64,000 nucleotides of DNA from Flavisolibacter ginsenosidimutans (GCF_007970805.1 NZ_CP042433.1:992001-1056000), one strand, 5' to 3'; counted from the first letter of the stretch, positions 9,320 through 18,132 are shown. Notes: a model not told the origin generated them from the sequence alone. Made by a program: numbers and translations.

Positions 9320-10216
9320 ATGCAAAGTTTTTCCATCCGAAATATTGAGTTGCTCACGGGCATAAAAGCCCACACGCTGCGGATTTGGGAGCAGCGTTAC
9401 AATTTTTTTAAAGCGCAACGCAAAGAGAGCAAACAACGCATTTATTCGAACGAGGATCTTAAAAAGCTCCTCTGTATTTCTTTCCTTTACCACAACGGCT
9501 GGAAGGTGTCTAAGATTGCCGTATTGTCTGATGATGGAATTGTGGAAGAAGTGCGCAAGGTTGCTCTCCATATTTCGAATTACAAAACTTACGTACAACA
9601 ACTTTTGCAGGCCGCTCTTGATTTTAACGAGGCATCTTTTCTCGCCGTGTTGAACGAGCTGATTGAAAATATTGGTTTCGAAAAAACGATCATTGACGTA
9701 TGTTACCCGTATCTGCATCGCATTGGGTTGCTTTGGGATACGGGCAATGTTATTCCTGCACAGGAACACTTTTCAAGTTATCTTATTCAAAACCGCTTGA
9801 TCAGCGAAACGGAAAGGTTTTCAGCAGCACAAAACGAGGCGCCGGAACTTGCTCTTTTTTGCCCGGAGAACGAATACCACGAATTGCCGCTTCTTTTTTT
9901 AAACTATCTCCTGCGAAAGAATAACTGGAAAGTTTTATACCTCGGTGCAAACATTAAACTTGCTGATTTAAAAGAAGCTGCACAACTTCCGGGCATTCGC
10001 TTTTTGTATTTGCACCTCATTACCAATTTTACGGGTGTGCACATTGACGATTATTTGGAAACGCTGCGAAGGAGCTTTCCTGATCATCAAATTTTTGTTT
10101 CGGGCCGCGGCATTGAGCAGAGCCAGCGAAGCTTTGTCGGCTTGCAACTTTTGCGAAGAGACGAAGATATTTTTCGGTTAATTGAATCGCGTGAAAAGCA
10201 AGCATTTCCTCGTTAA
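9320..10216 (+). CDS. MerR-family regulator with B12-binding domain (CarH/LitR-like)
   Basis: The 298-residue protein has an N-terminal MerR winged helix (residues 1-70: SIRNIELLTGIKAHTLRIWE), a helical cobalamin-cap domain and a Rossmann-type C-terminal domain (about 170-298). The cap has the Wx9EH motif (W near residue 139 in LLWDTGNVIPAQEHF) that in CarH photoreceptors covers adenosylcobalamin. The lower-ligand motif appears as EYHELP rather than DxHxxG: the His is kept, the Gly is not. By family it would be a B12-dependent, light-released repressor, classically of carotenoid genes. No carotenoid gene is adjacent, so the target is unknown. Confidence 0.85.
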   Translation: MQSFSIRNIELLTGIKAHTLRIWEQRYNFFKAQRKESKQRIYSNEDLKKLLCISFLYHNGWKVSKIAVLSDDGIVEEVRKVALHISNYKTYVQQLLQAALDFNEASFLAVLNELIENIGFEKTIIDVCYPYLHRIGLLWDTGNVIPAQEHFSSYLIQNRLISETERFSAAQNEAPELALFCPENEYHELPLLFLNYLLRKNNWKVLYLGANIKLADLKEAAQLPGIRFLYLHLITNFTGVHIDDYLETLRRSFPDHQIFVSGRGIEQSQRSFVGLQLLRRDEDIFRLIESREKQAFPR

Positions 10217-10237
10217 TCAATACATTCCGCCGGGGCT

Positions 10238-11398
10238 TTATTTTGGTAACACGTATGATTTGATGTCGTTTTCCGTAATGGTTTTGCCAGAGAGGATAAC
10301 CAGCCGCTCCACAACGTTTCGTAACTCGCGGATATTGCCGGTCCAGTTGTACTCCTGTAAAGCCTTCATGGCGTCATCGTCAATGGACTTTGGCGGCATG
10401 CCGTAATCTTCGCAAATTTCTTTTAGAAAATTATTGACCAACAACGGAACGTCGTCTCTTCTTTCGTTCAGAGAAGGCACATGGATAAGAATAACACTAA
10501 GGCGGTGATAAAGGTCAAGGCGAAAGTTCTTTTCTTCTACTTCCTTCATCAAATCTTTGTTGGTGGCGGCGACTACCCGCACGTCCACGTTGATGTCCTT
10601 ATCGGCGCCAACGCGGGTTATTTTTCCTTCCTGCAAGGCACGCAAAACTTTGGCTTGTGCACTTAAACTCATGTCGCCAATTTCATCCAGAAACAACGTG
10701 CCGCCGTTGGCTTGCTCAAACTTGCCGATGCGTTGCTTGATGGCTGACGTGAACGAACCTTTCTCGTGGCCAAACAATTCGCTTTCGATCAGTTCACTTG
10801 GGATGGCGGCGCAGTTCACTTCAACCAAAGGATTTTCGGCCCGGCTGCTTTTTTGATGCAGCCAACGGGCCACCAACTCCTTGCCCACGCCGTTCTCGCC
10901 GGTAATTAAAACCCTGGCTTCGGTAGGCGCAACTTTTTCGATGGTGTCTTTGATTTGTTTAATGGGCGCCGACTCGCCAATCATCTCTTGCACTTTGCTT
11001 ACACGACGCTTAAGGGTCTTTGTTTCGCTTACCAGTTTGTTTCGCTCCATGGCGTTGCGAATGGTAATAAGAAGACGGTTCAAGTCTGGCGGTTTGGAAA
11101 TAAAGTCATAGGCGCCTTTTTTCACGGCTTCCACAGCGGTTTCTATTGTGCCGTGACCGGAAATCATAATGACGGGAACATCGGGGGCTGCTTCTGTCGC
11201 CTTTTGCAGAAACTCCATCCCGTCTATCTTGGGCATTTTAATGTCGCACAGAACAACGTCAAAGGTTTTCTCCCTGAATTTTTTCAGGCCTTCTTCACCG
11301 TCTGCTGCTTCTTCAATTTTGTAGCCTTCAAAGGAGAGAATTTCTGTAAGGGTTTTGCGGATTGATTTTTCGTCGTCAATGATTAGAAGCGTCGCCAT
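10238..11398 (-). CDS. NtrC-type response regulator lacking a Fis/HTH domain
   Basis: This 386-residue protein has a receiver domain (1-120; phospho-acceptor in VVLCDIKMPKIDG) and a sigma-54-interacting AAA+ domain (about 145-375) with Walker A GENGVGKE, Walker B GTLFLDEIGD and an arginine-finger region. The sigma-54 contact loop reads GSFTSA instead of GAFTGA. The protein ends at ENDIKSYVLPK right after the AAA+ lid, with no C-terminal Fis helix-turn-helix, so it may act without sequence-specific DNA binding. Start is the ATG ending at 11398 (MATLLIIDDEKS); the upstream in-frame residues do not belong to the receiver fold. It converges with the MerR gene. Partner kinase is not visible. Confidence 0.9.
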   Translation of the reverse strand: MATLLIIDDEKSIRKTLTEILSFEGYKIEEAADGEEGLKKFREKTFDVVLCDIKMPKIDGMEFLQKATEAAPDVPVIMISGHGTIETAVEAVKKGAYDFISKPPDLNRLLITIRNAMERNKLVSETKTLKRRVSKVQEMIGESAPIKQIKDTIEKVAPTEARVLITGENGVGKELVARWLHQKSSRAENPLVEVNCAAIPSELIESELFGHEKGSFTSAIKQRIGKFEQANGGTLFLDEIGDMSLSAQAKVLRALQEGKITRVGADKDINVDVRVVAATNKDLMKEVEEKNFRLDLYHRLSVILIHVPSLNERRDDVPLLVNNFLKEICEDYGMPPKSIDDDAMKALQEYNWTGNIRELRNVVERLVILSGKTITENDIKSYVLPK

Positions 11399-11591
11399 TT
11401 TTTTTATTGAGACGGCAAAGTAAAGGAAATAAGAAGAAACGCGCATGTACGGTTAGCAACAAGAAAGCAGTACGGCAAGTGGCAATAAATTTTTGCAAAC
11501 GCTTCAAATGTATTCGTCCTAAAAAGAGGTGAAGCAGTGTATGTGTGCGTTGACTTATTCGGGATTAATGAAGTAAGGGCAAACACTTAGA

Positions 11592-11622
11592 AAAAAATAA
11601 AGGCCGGATAGAAATCCAGCCT
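11592..11622 (-). terminator. Terminator-like hairpin downstream of pdhB
   Basis: On the minus strand GGCTGGAT-TTCT-ATCCGGCC forms an 8-bp stem with one mismatch, followed by a T-rich run (TTTATTTTTTT). It lies beyond the stronger hairpin at 11730 and may be a second stop for pdhB transcription. Confidence 0.5.
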
Positions 11623-11729
11623 CGTGTAAAATCCAATATCCTATGAAAAACCGAGACAAAGATGCAGTCCTTCATCCAGAATTCAAAACTTTTCGAAAAA
11701 TATTTTTTGGGGTAGATGTATTGAAAATG

Positions 11730-11760
11730 AAAAAGTTGTGTCCATTGGACACAACTTTTT
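11730..11760. terminator. Perfect 14-bp hairpin terminator (bidirectional)
   Basis: AAAAAGTTGTGTCC, loop ATT, then its exact reverse complement ending in TTTTT. The A-run and T-run on either side make it usable in both directions; on the minus strand it is 48 nt past the pdhB stop codon. Confidence 0.85.
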
Positions 11761-11807
11761 ATCAATTCTACCCACTTTGGGGCAGGTCTTCTACGACTTG
11801 ATTTCAA

Positions 11808-12794
11808 TTATTTTTTCAGATACATTACTTCCTTTACAAGACTTACTGTTCGCGGCACGTCAGGCAGCGCTGCTGCAACCAGATTCGGGGCATAGTGCAA
11901 TGGTGCATCGGCCGCTGTGATGCGGCGAATGGGCGCATCGAGGTAATCGAAACCTTCTTTTTGTATGCGATAGGCCACCTCGGACGAAATAGAAGCGAAA
12001 GGCCATTGCTCTTCAACAATCACCAGGCGGTTTGTTTTTTTCACGCTTTCCAAAATGGTCATCCAGTCCAGCGGGCGGATGCTTCGAAGATCGATGACTT
12101 CGGCACTAATTCCTTCCTTCTCCAACTCCGCTGCCGCACCAAGAGCTACCTTCATCATTTTATTGAAAGAAACAATCGTTACATCACGGCCTTGTTTCTT
12201 TACATCTGCCTTTCCCAGTTCAATGTAATATTCTTCATCGGGCACGTCACTTTTATCGCCGTACATTACTTCGCTCTCCATAAAAATAACAGGATCCTCT
12301 TCGTAACGGATGGCCTGCTTCAACAAACCTTTGGCGTCGTAGCCGTTGCTTGGCGATACCACTTTTAATCCCGGGATGTTTGCATAAAGCGCTTCAAAAG
12401 CCGTTGAGTGCTGTGCCCCCAATTGACCTGCCGAGCCGTTCGGGCCGCGAAATACAATAGGGCAAGTAATTTGTCCACCGCTCATGGCCAGCATTTTTGA
12501 CGCAGTGTTCAAAATCTGGTCGAGGGCTAAGGCAGCAAAGTTCCAGGTCATAAATTCCACAATCGGTCGAAGCCCGTTTTGTGCAGCACCCACGCCAACG
12601 GCTGCAAAACCCAGTTCCGCTATGGGCGTATCAATTACACGCCTCGGGCCAAATTCGGCCAGCATGCCTTGGCTTACTTTATAAGCGCCGTTGTATTCGG
12701 CCACTTCTTCGCCCATTAAAAACACACGATCGTCGCGGCGCATTTCTTCGTTCATGGCTTCGCGCAGGGCTTCACGAAAAGGAATTTGTCTCAT
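11808..12794 (-). CDS. pdhB: Pyruvate dehydrogenase E1 component, beta subunit
   Basis: With the alpha subunit, it forms the thiamine-diphosphate E1 that decarboxylates pyruvate and loads acetyl groups on E2 lipoyl arms. The 328-residue length is normal. Seen in the sequence: the N-terminal REALREAMNEEMRRDDRVFLMGEEV, the GPNGSAGQLGAQHSTAFEALYA segment, the ESEVMYG strand and the transketolase C-domain IDLRSIRPLD...VEEQWPFASI. No pdhA is adjacent in this window; in Bacteroidota the subunits are often separate. A TAAATTTG box lies at 12818-12825 (minus strand), 24 nt before the ATG. Confidence 0.93.
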   Translation of the reverse strand: MRQIPFREALREAMNEEMRRDDRVFLMGEEVAEYNGAYKVSQGMLAEFGPRRVIDTPIAELGFAAVGVGAAQNGLRPIVEFMTWNFAALALDQILNTASKMLAMSGGQITCPIVFRGPNGSAGQLGAQHSTAFEALYANIPGLKVVSPSNGYDAKGLLKQAIRYEEDPVIFMESEVMYGDKSDVPDEEYYIELGKADVKKQGRDVTIVSFNKMMKVALGAAAELEKEGISAEVIDLRSIRPLDWMTILESVKKTNRLVIVEEQWPFASISSEVAYRIQKEGFDYLDAPIRRITAADAPLHYAPNLVAAALPDVPRTVSLVKEVMYLKK

Positions 12795-12817
12795 GTAATT
12801 TTGAATTGAAAGGTGGG

Positions 12818-12825
12818 CAAATTTA
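12818..12825 (-). promoter_or_regulatory. -7 promoter box for pdhB
   Basis: TAAATTTG on the minus strand fits the Bacteroidota sigma-ABfr -7 consensus TAnnTTTG, 23 nt upstream of the pdhB ATG. Confidence 0.6.
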
Positions 12826-12961
12826 GCAGACGAGGCGGAATAAACCTAAAAGTGGTTAAGGGCCGGTCATTGATAAATAATCTTTATGCTTTTCATTGTC
12901 AAAGACGAACCATAAATAGTGAAGTCCTCCTTCTGGCCGGGCCTTTGCAATTGCTTGCCGC

Positions 12962-13228
12962 ATGAACTGGACACAAGTTGTGGGTTTGTTTGCCGGTGTT
13001 TGCACTGCATCCTCTCTCCTGCCGCAATTGATAAAGACAATTAAAGAAAAGAAAGCGGAAGATATTTCGAAACTAATGCTTGCCGTATTGATGTTGGGTG
13101 TGGCTACATGGGTGGCTTACGGTTTCATGCGCAACGATTTTCCCATTATTCTAACCAATTCGTTTTCATTTTTGCTGAACGTTTTTATGATGGTATTGCG
13201 ATTTAAATACAGCCGTAAAGGCAAGTAG
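12962..13228 (+). CDS. SemiSWEET-type sugar transporter
   Basis: An 88-residue, three-helix membrane protein of the SemiSWEET/MtN3 family, which works as a homodimer moving small sugars down their gradient. The PQ motif is visible in helix 1 (SSLLPQLIKTIKEKKAEDIS), helix 2 is LMLAVLMLGVATWVAYGFM, and helix 3 is TNSFSFLLNVFMMVLRF; the basic tail KYSRKGK should be cytoplasmic. Length is typical. Monocistronic by position, closed by a strong hairpin at 13255. Substrate unknown. Confidence 0.88.
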   Translation: MNWTQVVGLFAGVCTASSLLPQLIKTIKEKKAEDISKLMLAVLMLGVATWVAYGFMRNDFPIILTNSFSFLLNVFMMVLRFKYSRKGK

Positions 13229-13254
13229 CGAATAGCGAAACCGGATGAAAAGCA

Positions 13255-13278
13255 AAAGCTCCGGTTGTCCGGAGCTTT
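13255..13278. terminator. Perfect 10-bp hairpin between convergent genes
   Basis: AAAGCTCCGG-TTGT-CCGGAGCTTT lies between the SemiSWEET stop and the thiolase stop. T-runs are short, but stem and position suit a bidirectional terminator. Confidence 0.75.
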
Positions 13279-13303
13279 GAAGAATACTGCTTAATTAAGT
13301 TGG

Positions 13304-14482
13304 TTAAACATTTTCTATCACCATTGCACTGGCACCACCGCCGCCGTTGCAAATGCCTGCCGCTCCTATCTTTCCGCCTTTTTGTTTGAGTACGTTTATC
13401 AATGTAACAATGATCCTCGCACCGCTGCAACCGAGCGGATGGCCCAACGAAACCGCTCCACCGTTCACATTTACTTTGGCCGGATCAAGGTTCATCATTT
13501 TTGTGTTTGTGATGCCTACAACGCTAAAGGCCTCGTTCAGTTCAACGTAATCAATATCTTTCATTTCCACACCTGCCTTTCTTACCGCTTTCGGCAGCGC
13601 GATACTTGGCGTCGTTGTAAACCAGGTTGGTTCTTGTTCAGCATCGGCATAACCCAGAATGATGGCGATGGGCTTAATGCCCAATTCATCTGCTTTTGCC
13701 TTGCTCATTAAAACCACGGCTGCAGCGCCGTCGTTCATAGTGCTGGCGTTGGCGGCTGTAACCGTTCCTTCTTTTCCAAATGCCGGCTTCAGCGATGCAA
13801 TTTTATCAAACTTCACATTCCATGGTTCTTCGTCTTTATCAACTGTTACATCGCCTTTTTTTGAAGCAATGACGACGGGAACAATTTCATCGGCAAAGCG
13901 GCCTTCGTTCCATGCGGCCTGGCTTCGCTTGTAACTTTCAGTGGCAAAGGCATCTTGTTCTTCGCGACTGATTTTGTTTTCGGCTGCACAAATATCTGCG
14001 GCGCAGCCCATCGCAAAATTGCTGTAACAATCGGTGAGGCCATCCTTCTGCAAACCATCCACCAGCGGTGTTTCGCCGTATTTGTTTCCCCAACGAAGAC
14101 TTGGAACATAAAACGGCACAGCGCTCATGTTCTCCATTCCGCCGGCGACAACAACATCAGCATCGCCCAGTAAAATAGTTTGTGCGCCTTGTGCTATTGC
14201 TTTCATGCCGCTTGCACAAACTTTATTAACGGTGGTGCAAATGACCTTGTCGGGAAGTCCGGCGGCCTTGGCTGCCTGGCGTGCAGGCGCTTGTCCAAGA
14301 TTTGCTTGCAATACACAACCCATCAGCACTTCATCAACTTGTTCGGGTCTAATACCCGCCTTTTCAAGGGCGCCTTTAATGGCTACAGCGCCTAATTGCG
14401 GTGTGGGTACATCTTTTAATGCGCCGCCAAAAGAACCCATTGGCGTACGCACAGCGGAAACAATGTAAACGGTTTTATTCAT
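13304..14482 (-). CDS. Acetyl-CoA acetyltransferase (thiolase)
   Basis: This 392-residue enzyme is a thiolase of the AtoB/ThlA type, condensing two acetyl-CoA or cleaving acetoacetyl-CoA. The acyl-accepting Cys89 lies in VNKVCASGMKAI; the NEAF motif (ELNEAFSVV), the GHPLGCSGARI His and the second catalytic Cys in GICNGGGGAS are all intact. It probably serves fatty-acid or amino-acid breakdown together with enzymes such as the glutaryl-CoA dehydrogenase at 28 kb, though the genes are not linked. A TATCTTTG box at 14502-14509 (minus) precedes the ATG by 19 nt. Confidence 0.93.
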   Translation of the reverse strand: MNKTVYIVSAVRTPMGSFGGALKDVPTPQLGAVAIKGALEKAGIRPEQVDEVLMGCVLQANLGQAPARQAAKAAGLPDKVICTTVNKVCASGMKAIAQGAQTILLGDADVVVAGGMENMSAVPFYVPSLRWGNKYGETPLVDGLQKDGLTDCYSNFAMGCAADICAAENKISREEQDAFATESYKRSQAAWNEGRFADEIVPVVIASKKGDVTVDKDEEPWNVKFDKIASLKPAFGKEGTVTAANASTMNDGAAAVVLMSKAKADELGIKPIAIILGYADAEQEPTWFTTTPSIALPKAVRKAGVEMKDIDYVELNEAFSVVGITNTKMMNLDPAKVNVNGGAVSLGHPLGCSGARIIVTLINVLKQKGGKIGAAGICNGGGGASAMVIENV

Positions 14483-14501
14483 ATAGCGGTTTTAAGCGTC
14501 G

Positions 14502-14509
14502 CAAAGATA
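14502..14509 (-). promoter_or_regulatory. -7 promoter box for the thiolase gene
   Basis: TATCTTTG on the minus strand, matching TAnnTTTG, 19 nt upstream of the thiolase ATG. Confidence 0.6.
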
Positions 14510-14621
14510 TGCGGGAAGAAAAGAAGAGTTGAGCAAAGAAGGTTGAGTGGCGAAGTAAATGAACAAAATTTGGGCATTCGATGTTCCTTGTTTAACTGTT
14601 TATTATTCCTTTCCTTCGCTT

Positions 14622-15344
14622 ATGCCCCAACCGTTTTTAACCGCCAAATGGCAAAACCTCGTGATGGCAAATTATCCTATTGAGGCTTCAATTCTAAAAG
14701 CTTATTTACCCTGCAGCACAGAGTTGGATGCTTTCAACGGTATTCATTACGTAAGCCTTGTGGGATTTCTCTTTGCCCGTACAAAAGTTATGGGGTTGTC
14801 CATTCCCTTTCACCGCACATTTGAAGAAGTGAATTTGCGTTTTTACGTTCGTTACAAAGATGGCGACGAATGGAAAAGAGGCGTTGTTTTTCTGAAAGAA
14901 ATCGTTCCGCGTCGCGCCATTTCTTTTGTTGCAAACATTTTATACGGTGAGAATTATTCGACGCGTAACATGAAACATAACTGGAAACTTGATGAAGAAA
15001 ATTTGGAAGTTGGATATTTTTGGAAGGTAGCCGGCGAATGGAATTATCTCAAAGCAAAAGCAGAAAAAGAGCCGGAAGATTGGGTTAAAGGCTCGGCAGA
15101 GGAGTTCATCACGGAGCATTACTGGGGTTATACATTCGTGAACGAAAAATGCAGCGGCACTTACCAGGTTTCTCATCCGCGATGGAAGATTCATAAAGTG
15201 ATTGAGCACGATATTTTCTGCAATGCAGAAAAGCTTTACGGGCCTGCATTCGGAAATGTATTGAAGCAAGAACCTTCATCGGTTTTTCTGGCTGCGGGTT
15301 CGGAAATAAGCGTGATGAAAGGCACAAAAATTTTTGCACCGTAA
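14622..15344 (+). CDS. DUF2071 (YqjF-like) family protein
   Basis: A 240-residue protein of the DUF2071 family, predicted acetoacetate-decarboxylase-like fold with unknown reaction. Typical segments are FLTAKWQNLVMANYPIEASI near the start, YLPCSTELDAFNGIHYVSLVGF, and RTFEEVNLRFYVRYKDGDEW. I chose the ATG at 14622 (MPQPFLTAKW), since family members begin close to this motif; an upstream in-frame ATG at 14559 would add 21 unrelated residues. The stop is 12 nt before the reductase gene, so the two are probably co-transcribed. Confidence 0.8.
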   Translation: MPQPFLTAKWQNLVMANYPIEASILKAYLPCSTELDAFNGIHYVSLVGFLFARTKVMGLSIPFHRTFEEVNLRFYVRYKDGDEWKRGVVFLKEIVPRRAISFVANILYGENYSTRNMKHNWKLDEENLEVGYFWKVAGEWNYLKAKAEKEPEDWVKGSAEEFITEHYWGYTFVNEKCSGTYQVSHPRWKIHKVIEHDIFCNAEKLYGPAFGNVLKQEPSSVFLAAGSEISVMKGTKIFAP

Positions 15345-15356
15345 ACAAAACAAAAT

Positions 15357-16337
15357 TTGACGACACACTATTCTCTCATTATCATCGGTGGCGGACCCAT
15401 TGGAATGGCCTGCGCATTGGAGGCAGAAAAAAAAGGGATTCGCTATTTAATTCTGGAAAAAGGAACACTTGTTAATTCGCTTTACAATTATCCGGTAAAC
15501 ATGACCTTCTTTTCTACATCCGAACGCTTGGAAATTGGCGGCGTACCTTTTGTTAGCAACAACCCCAAACCAAGGCGAGCAGAAGCGTTGGAATATTATC
15601 GTCGCGTGGCGCAGGATAACCGCATCAACATTCATTTGTTTGAAGAAGTTTTGGAAGTAAAACAGACAGGAGAAAAGAAGCAACCGCCGTTTCAAATCAT
15701 AACCAGCAAGTCAATCTATACAGCCGGCAATATTATTATTGCAACGGGTTTTTATGACATCCCTTACCTGCTAAATATTCCCGGCGAAAATTTGCCAAAA
15801 GTGAAGCACTACTACGATGACCCGCACTACTACGCCTTTCAAAAAGTAGTGGTTGTGGGTGCGCAAAATTCCGCTGTGGATGCGGCGCTTGAAACCTGGC
15901 GCAAAGGTGCAGAAGTAACGATGGTAGTGCGCAAGCCCGAAATTGGGCAACGGGTAAAATATTGGGTACGCCCCGATATTGAAAACCGCATTAAAGAAGG
16001 ATCGATCAAGGCTTACTTTAATTCCTGTTTAAAAGAAATCCGGGAGAACGAAGTTGTCATTCAGACGCCGGAAGAAGAAATCGTTTTGCCAAACGATTGG
16101 GTGCTTTCCTTAACGGGTTATCAACCCAATCTTTCTTTTCTTAAAAATATTGGAATTGAATTAAGTAACGATGACGTGAGGAAACCTGCTTACAACGAAG
16201 AGACGCACGAAACAAACGTCCCGGGAATTTACCTGGCCGGTGTTATTTGCGGCGGCATGAACACGCACCGTCTTTTCATTGAAAATTCAAGGGAACATGC
16301 GCAAAAAATTTTGGCGCACATCGCTTCAAAATCTTAG
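15357..16337 (+). CDS. YpdA-type putative bacillithiol disulfide reductase
   Basis: A 326-residue flavin-dependent NAD(P)H oxidoreductase of the YpdA family, thought to reduce bacillithiol disulfide. The FAD-binding GGGPIGMACALEAEKKG starts at residue 10, and a second Rossmann site is VVVGAQNSAVDAALE; there is no CxxC redox pair, as expected for YpdA. The C-terminal segment PGIYLAGVICGGMNTHRLFI is the flavin-closing motif. The start must be the TTG at 15357: the preceding in-frame codon region runs into the DUF2071 stop and the next ATG falls inside the FAD motif. It ends tail-to-tail with the desaturase gene, overlapping by 4 nt. Confidence 0.85.
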   Translation: MTTHYSLIIIGGGPIGMACALEAEKKGIRYLILEKGTLVNSLYNYPVNMTFFSTSERLEIGGVPFVSNNPKPRRAEALEYYRRVAQDNRINIHLFEEVLEVKQTGEKKQPPFQIITSKSIYTAGNIIIATGFYDIPYLLNIPGENLPKVKHYYDDPHYYAFQKVVVVGAQNSAVDAALETWRKGAEVTMVVRKPEIGQRVKYWVRPDIENRIKEGSIKAYFNSCLKEIRENEVVIQTPEEEIVLPNDWVLSLTGYQPNLSFLKNIGIELSNDDVRKPAYNEETHETNVPGIYLAGVICGGMNTHRLFIENSREHAQKILAHIASKS

Positions 16338-17071
16338 GCTACGACGTTGTTTATTTTCACAATTTTTAGCTTGTGAAATAAAGCGATAACAGGATAAACG
16401 GGATCGAATTCGCCTTTCTTCACCGCAAAATTGCTGCGCGAAGGAAACTTGTGGTGATTGTTGTGATAACCTTCGCCGAGCATCAGCACGTCAACCTTAA
16501 AAAGGTTTTTTGACGTGTTGTCGGTTTCAAAATTTACCCGGCCGTATTTGTGCGCAAACCAGTTGATGACCATGCCGTGAATGGGCCCCATTAAAATGTG
16601 CACGGGAATCAATAAATACCACCAGGCCGACGGTGCAAAGACAACATAAAACCAAACATAAACGCCTGACCAAAGAATGCGCGAATACCAGGTATTGCCC
16701 CACCAGTCCAACCAATTTTTTTGCGGAACGTTCTTCAAAAAGCGTTCTTCAATGACCATCTTTTCCTTCATGATTTGTACATAGGTAAAAGAGGTGCGCC
16801 ACATCATGCTGATCCAATTTTTGTCAAAGGATGGCGAGTGGGGGTCGAGTTCCGTATCGGTGTAAGCGTGGTGAATGCGGTGGAGGATGGCGTAAACCCG
16901 CGGACTCATGTAAGAAGAGCCTTGCGTAACAAATGAATAGGCAAAGAAAAACTTCTCCCATCCTTTGCTCATCGTAAAGGCGCGGTGAGCGGCGTAACGG
17001 TGGTGAAAAAACGATTGTGCAAACAGCGACAAATACCAATGCAGCACCAAAAAAAGAAGAATTGCGAACAT
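16334..17071 (-). CDS. Acyl-CoA/acyl-lipid desaturase
   Basis: A 245-residue membrane di-iron desaturase that introduces a double bond in fatty acyl chains. All three His boxes are seen: HHRYAAH (near residue 23), HRIHH and the C-terminal HNNHH in GEGYHNNHHKFPSRS. Hydrophobic segments fit a four-helix membrane topology. The ATG ending at 17071 (MFAILLF) is preferred over a GTG three codons upstream. It probably tunes membrane fluidity; it is shorter than plant-type desaturases but normal for bacterial ones. Confidence 0.88.
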   Translation of the reverse strand: MFAILLFLVLHWYLSLFAQSFFHHRYAAHRAFTMSKGWEKFFFAYSFVTQGSSYMSPRVYAILHRIHHAYTDTELDPHSPSFDKNWISMMWRTSFTYVQIMKEKMVIEERFLKNVPQKNWLDWWGNTWYSRILWSGVYVWFYVVFAPSAWWYLLIPVHILMGPIHGMVINWFAHKYGRVNFETDNTSKNLFKVDVLMLGEGYHNNHHKFPSRSNFAVKKGEFDPVYPVIALFHKLKIVKINNVVA

Positions 17072-17205
17072 GGGACACACTTGTGCGTTAAAGTTACCAA
17101 ACGTACACGACGCCTCGGGCTTTACGCTTTGTTTTTAATGAACGCAAAAATAGGTTTAAACCAATACGAAAATGTATTGTTCAGAAGAGGCGACAGCGAA
17201 CAATC

Positions 17206-17478
17206 TTAGTCTTCGGCTTTGTTGCTTACCAACGAAAGCTTGGCAAACTCTGTTCCGCTGAAAATTTTTGCCAGGTTGATATTTTGGGATTTGCTATACT
17301 CAGCAAGATGTGTTTGCGTAACGATGCGCCAGAAATTTTTTCCCTTCAATTCGTTGTAATCCCTGCCTTTTACAATCAATCCCCGAACGGGGTTTCTTTT
17401 CTTCATTTCAAAGCGAATGATCTTTCCCTGAGGAACTGTTTCCTTTGCTAAAAATGTTTCGATTTGTTCTACTGTCAT
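17206..17478 (-). CDS. Small conserved-looking hypothetical protein
   Basis: A 90-residue soluble protein with balanced composition and strand-like segments (PQGKIIRFEMKKRNPVRGLI, then YNELKGKNFWRIVT). No signal peptide, membrane segment or catalytic motif. It resembles small proteins I associate with Chitinophagaceae but I cannot name a family. It stands alone between the desaturase and yceI. Function unknown. Confidence 0.6.
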   Translation of the reverse strand: MTVEQIETFLAKETVPQGKIIRFEMKKRNPVRGLIVKGRDYNELKGKNFWRIVTQTHLAEYSKSQNINLAKIFSGTEFAKLSLVSNKAED

Positions 17479-17575
17479 AGCGGGCTAAGATAAATGTTTC
17501 GACTTTTCGTGAACGTTAAAATTGAAAAATAAGCAAAATGCAGCGTTTGCCGCTGCATTTGAAATATCATTCAGA

Positions 17576-18106
17576 TTATCCCTGCTTCACGACTTGTATT
17601 TCGCAATGAACACGGATTTCGTCACTTACAACAACGCTTCCGGCTTCGGTTACGGCATTCCAAATCAAACCAAATTCTTTACGACTGATTTTCCCGCTCA
17701 CGGTGAAACCGGCTTTGGTTTGCCCGTATGGGTCCACCACGATGCCGCCAAATTCAACGTTCAGCGTAATGGGTTTGGTCACACCGCGGATGGTCAAATC
17801 GCCGTGCAGCTTTGCTTCGTCTCCGTTTGCCTCGTATTTCTTTCCAACAAATTTTAATTGTCCGTGATTGTCTGCGTCGAAAAAGTCAGCCGACTTAAGG
17901 TGTGTGTCGCGCTGCTGATTGTTGGTGTCTATCGAGTTGATGTCGGCAGTGAACTCAATTTTTGACGCCGTTGCAAAGTCGTCTGATTCTGTAATCACTT
18001 CCAAATCAAATTGCTTGAAGTAACCGGTCACAGTCGTAATCATCAAGTGCTTGACTTTGAACTGAACCTCGGAGTGTGCGGGGTCGATCTTCCATGTAAT
18101 TGCCAT
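17576..18106 (-). CDS. YceI-family lipid-binding protein
   Basis: The 176-residue product is a YceI-fold beta-barrel that holds isoprenoid or fatty-acid-like ligands. Family marks: TWKIDPAHSEVQFKVKHLMI at the N-terminus, SIDTNNQQRDTHLKSADFFD, and the KEFGLIWN segment near the C-terminus. There is no signal peptide from the ATG ending at 18106, so this is a cytoplasmic version. A TATATTTG box at 18125-18132 and a 26-bp perfect palindrome just upstream of it show likely repressor control. An in-frame upstream extension to 18178 would cross the promoter and is rejected. Confidence 0.9.
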   Translation of the reverse strand: MAITWKIDPAHSEVQFKVKHLMITTVTGYFKQFDLEVITESDDFATASKIEFTADINSIDTNNQQRDTHLKSADFFDADNHGQLKFVGKKYEANGDEAKLHGDLTIRGVTKPITLNVEFGGIVVDPYGQTKAGFTVSGKISRKEFGLIWNAVTEAGSVVVSDEIRVHCEIQVVKQG

Positions 18107-18124
18107 AACGTTGTATTTAGATTG

Positions 18125-18132
18125 CAAATATA
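18125..18132 (-). promoter_or_regulatory. -7 promoter box for yceI
   Basis: TATATTTG on the minus strand, a full TAnnTTTG match, 18 nt from the yceI ATG and one nucleotide from the palindrome at 18134. Confidence 0.7.

Larger units (their letters stand above)
11399..11807. other. Intergenic region, 409 nt, with two terminators
   Basis: No convincing gene lies here. It holds the upstream region of the NtrC-type gene and, on the other side, the 3' region of pdhB with two stem-loops (annotated separately). The rest is unremarkable AT-rich sequence. Confidence 0.6.
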
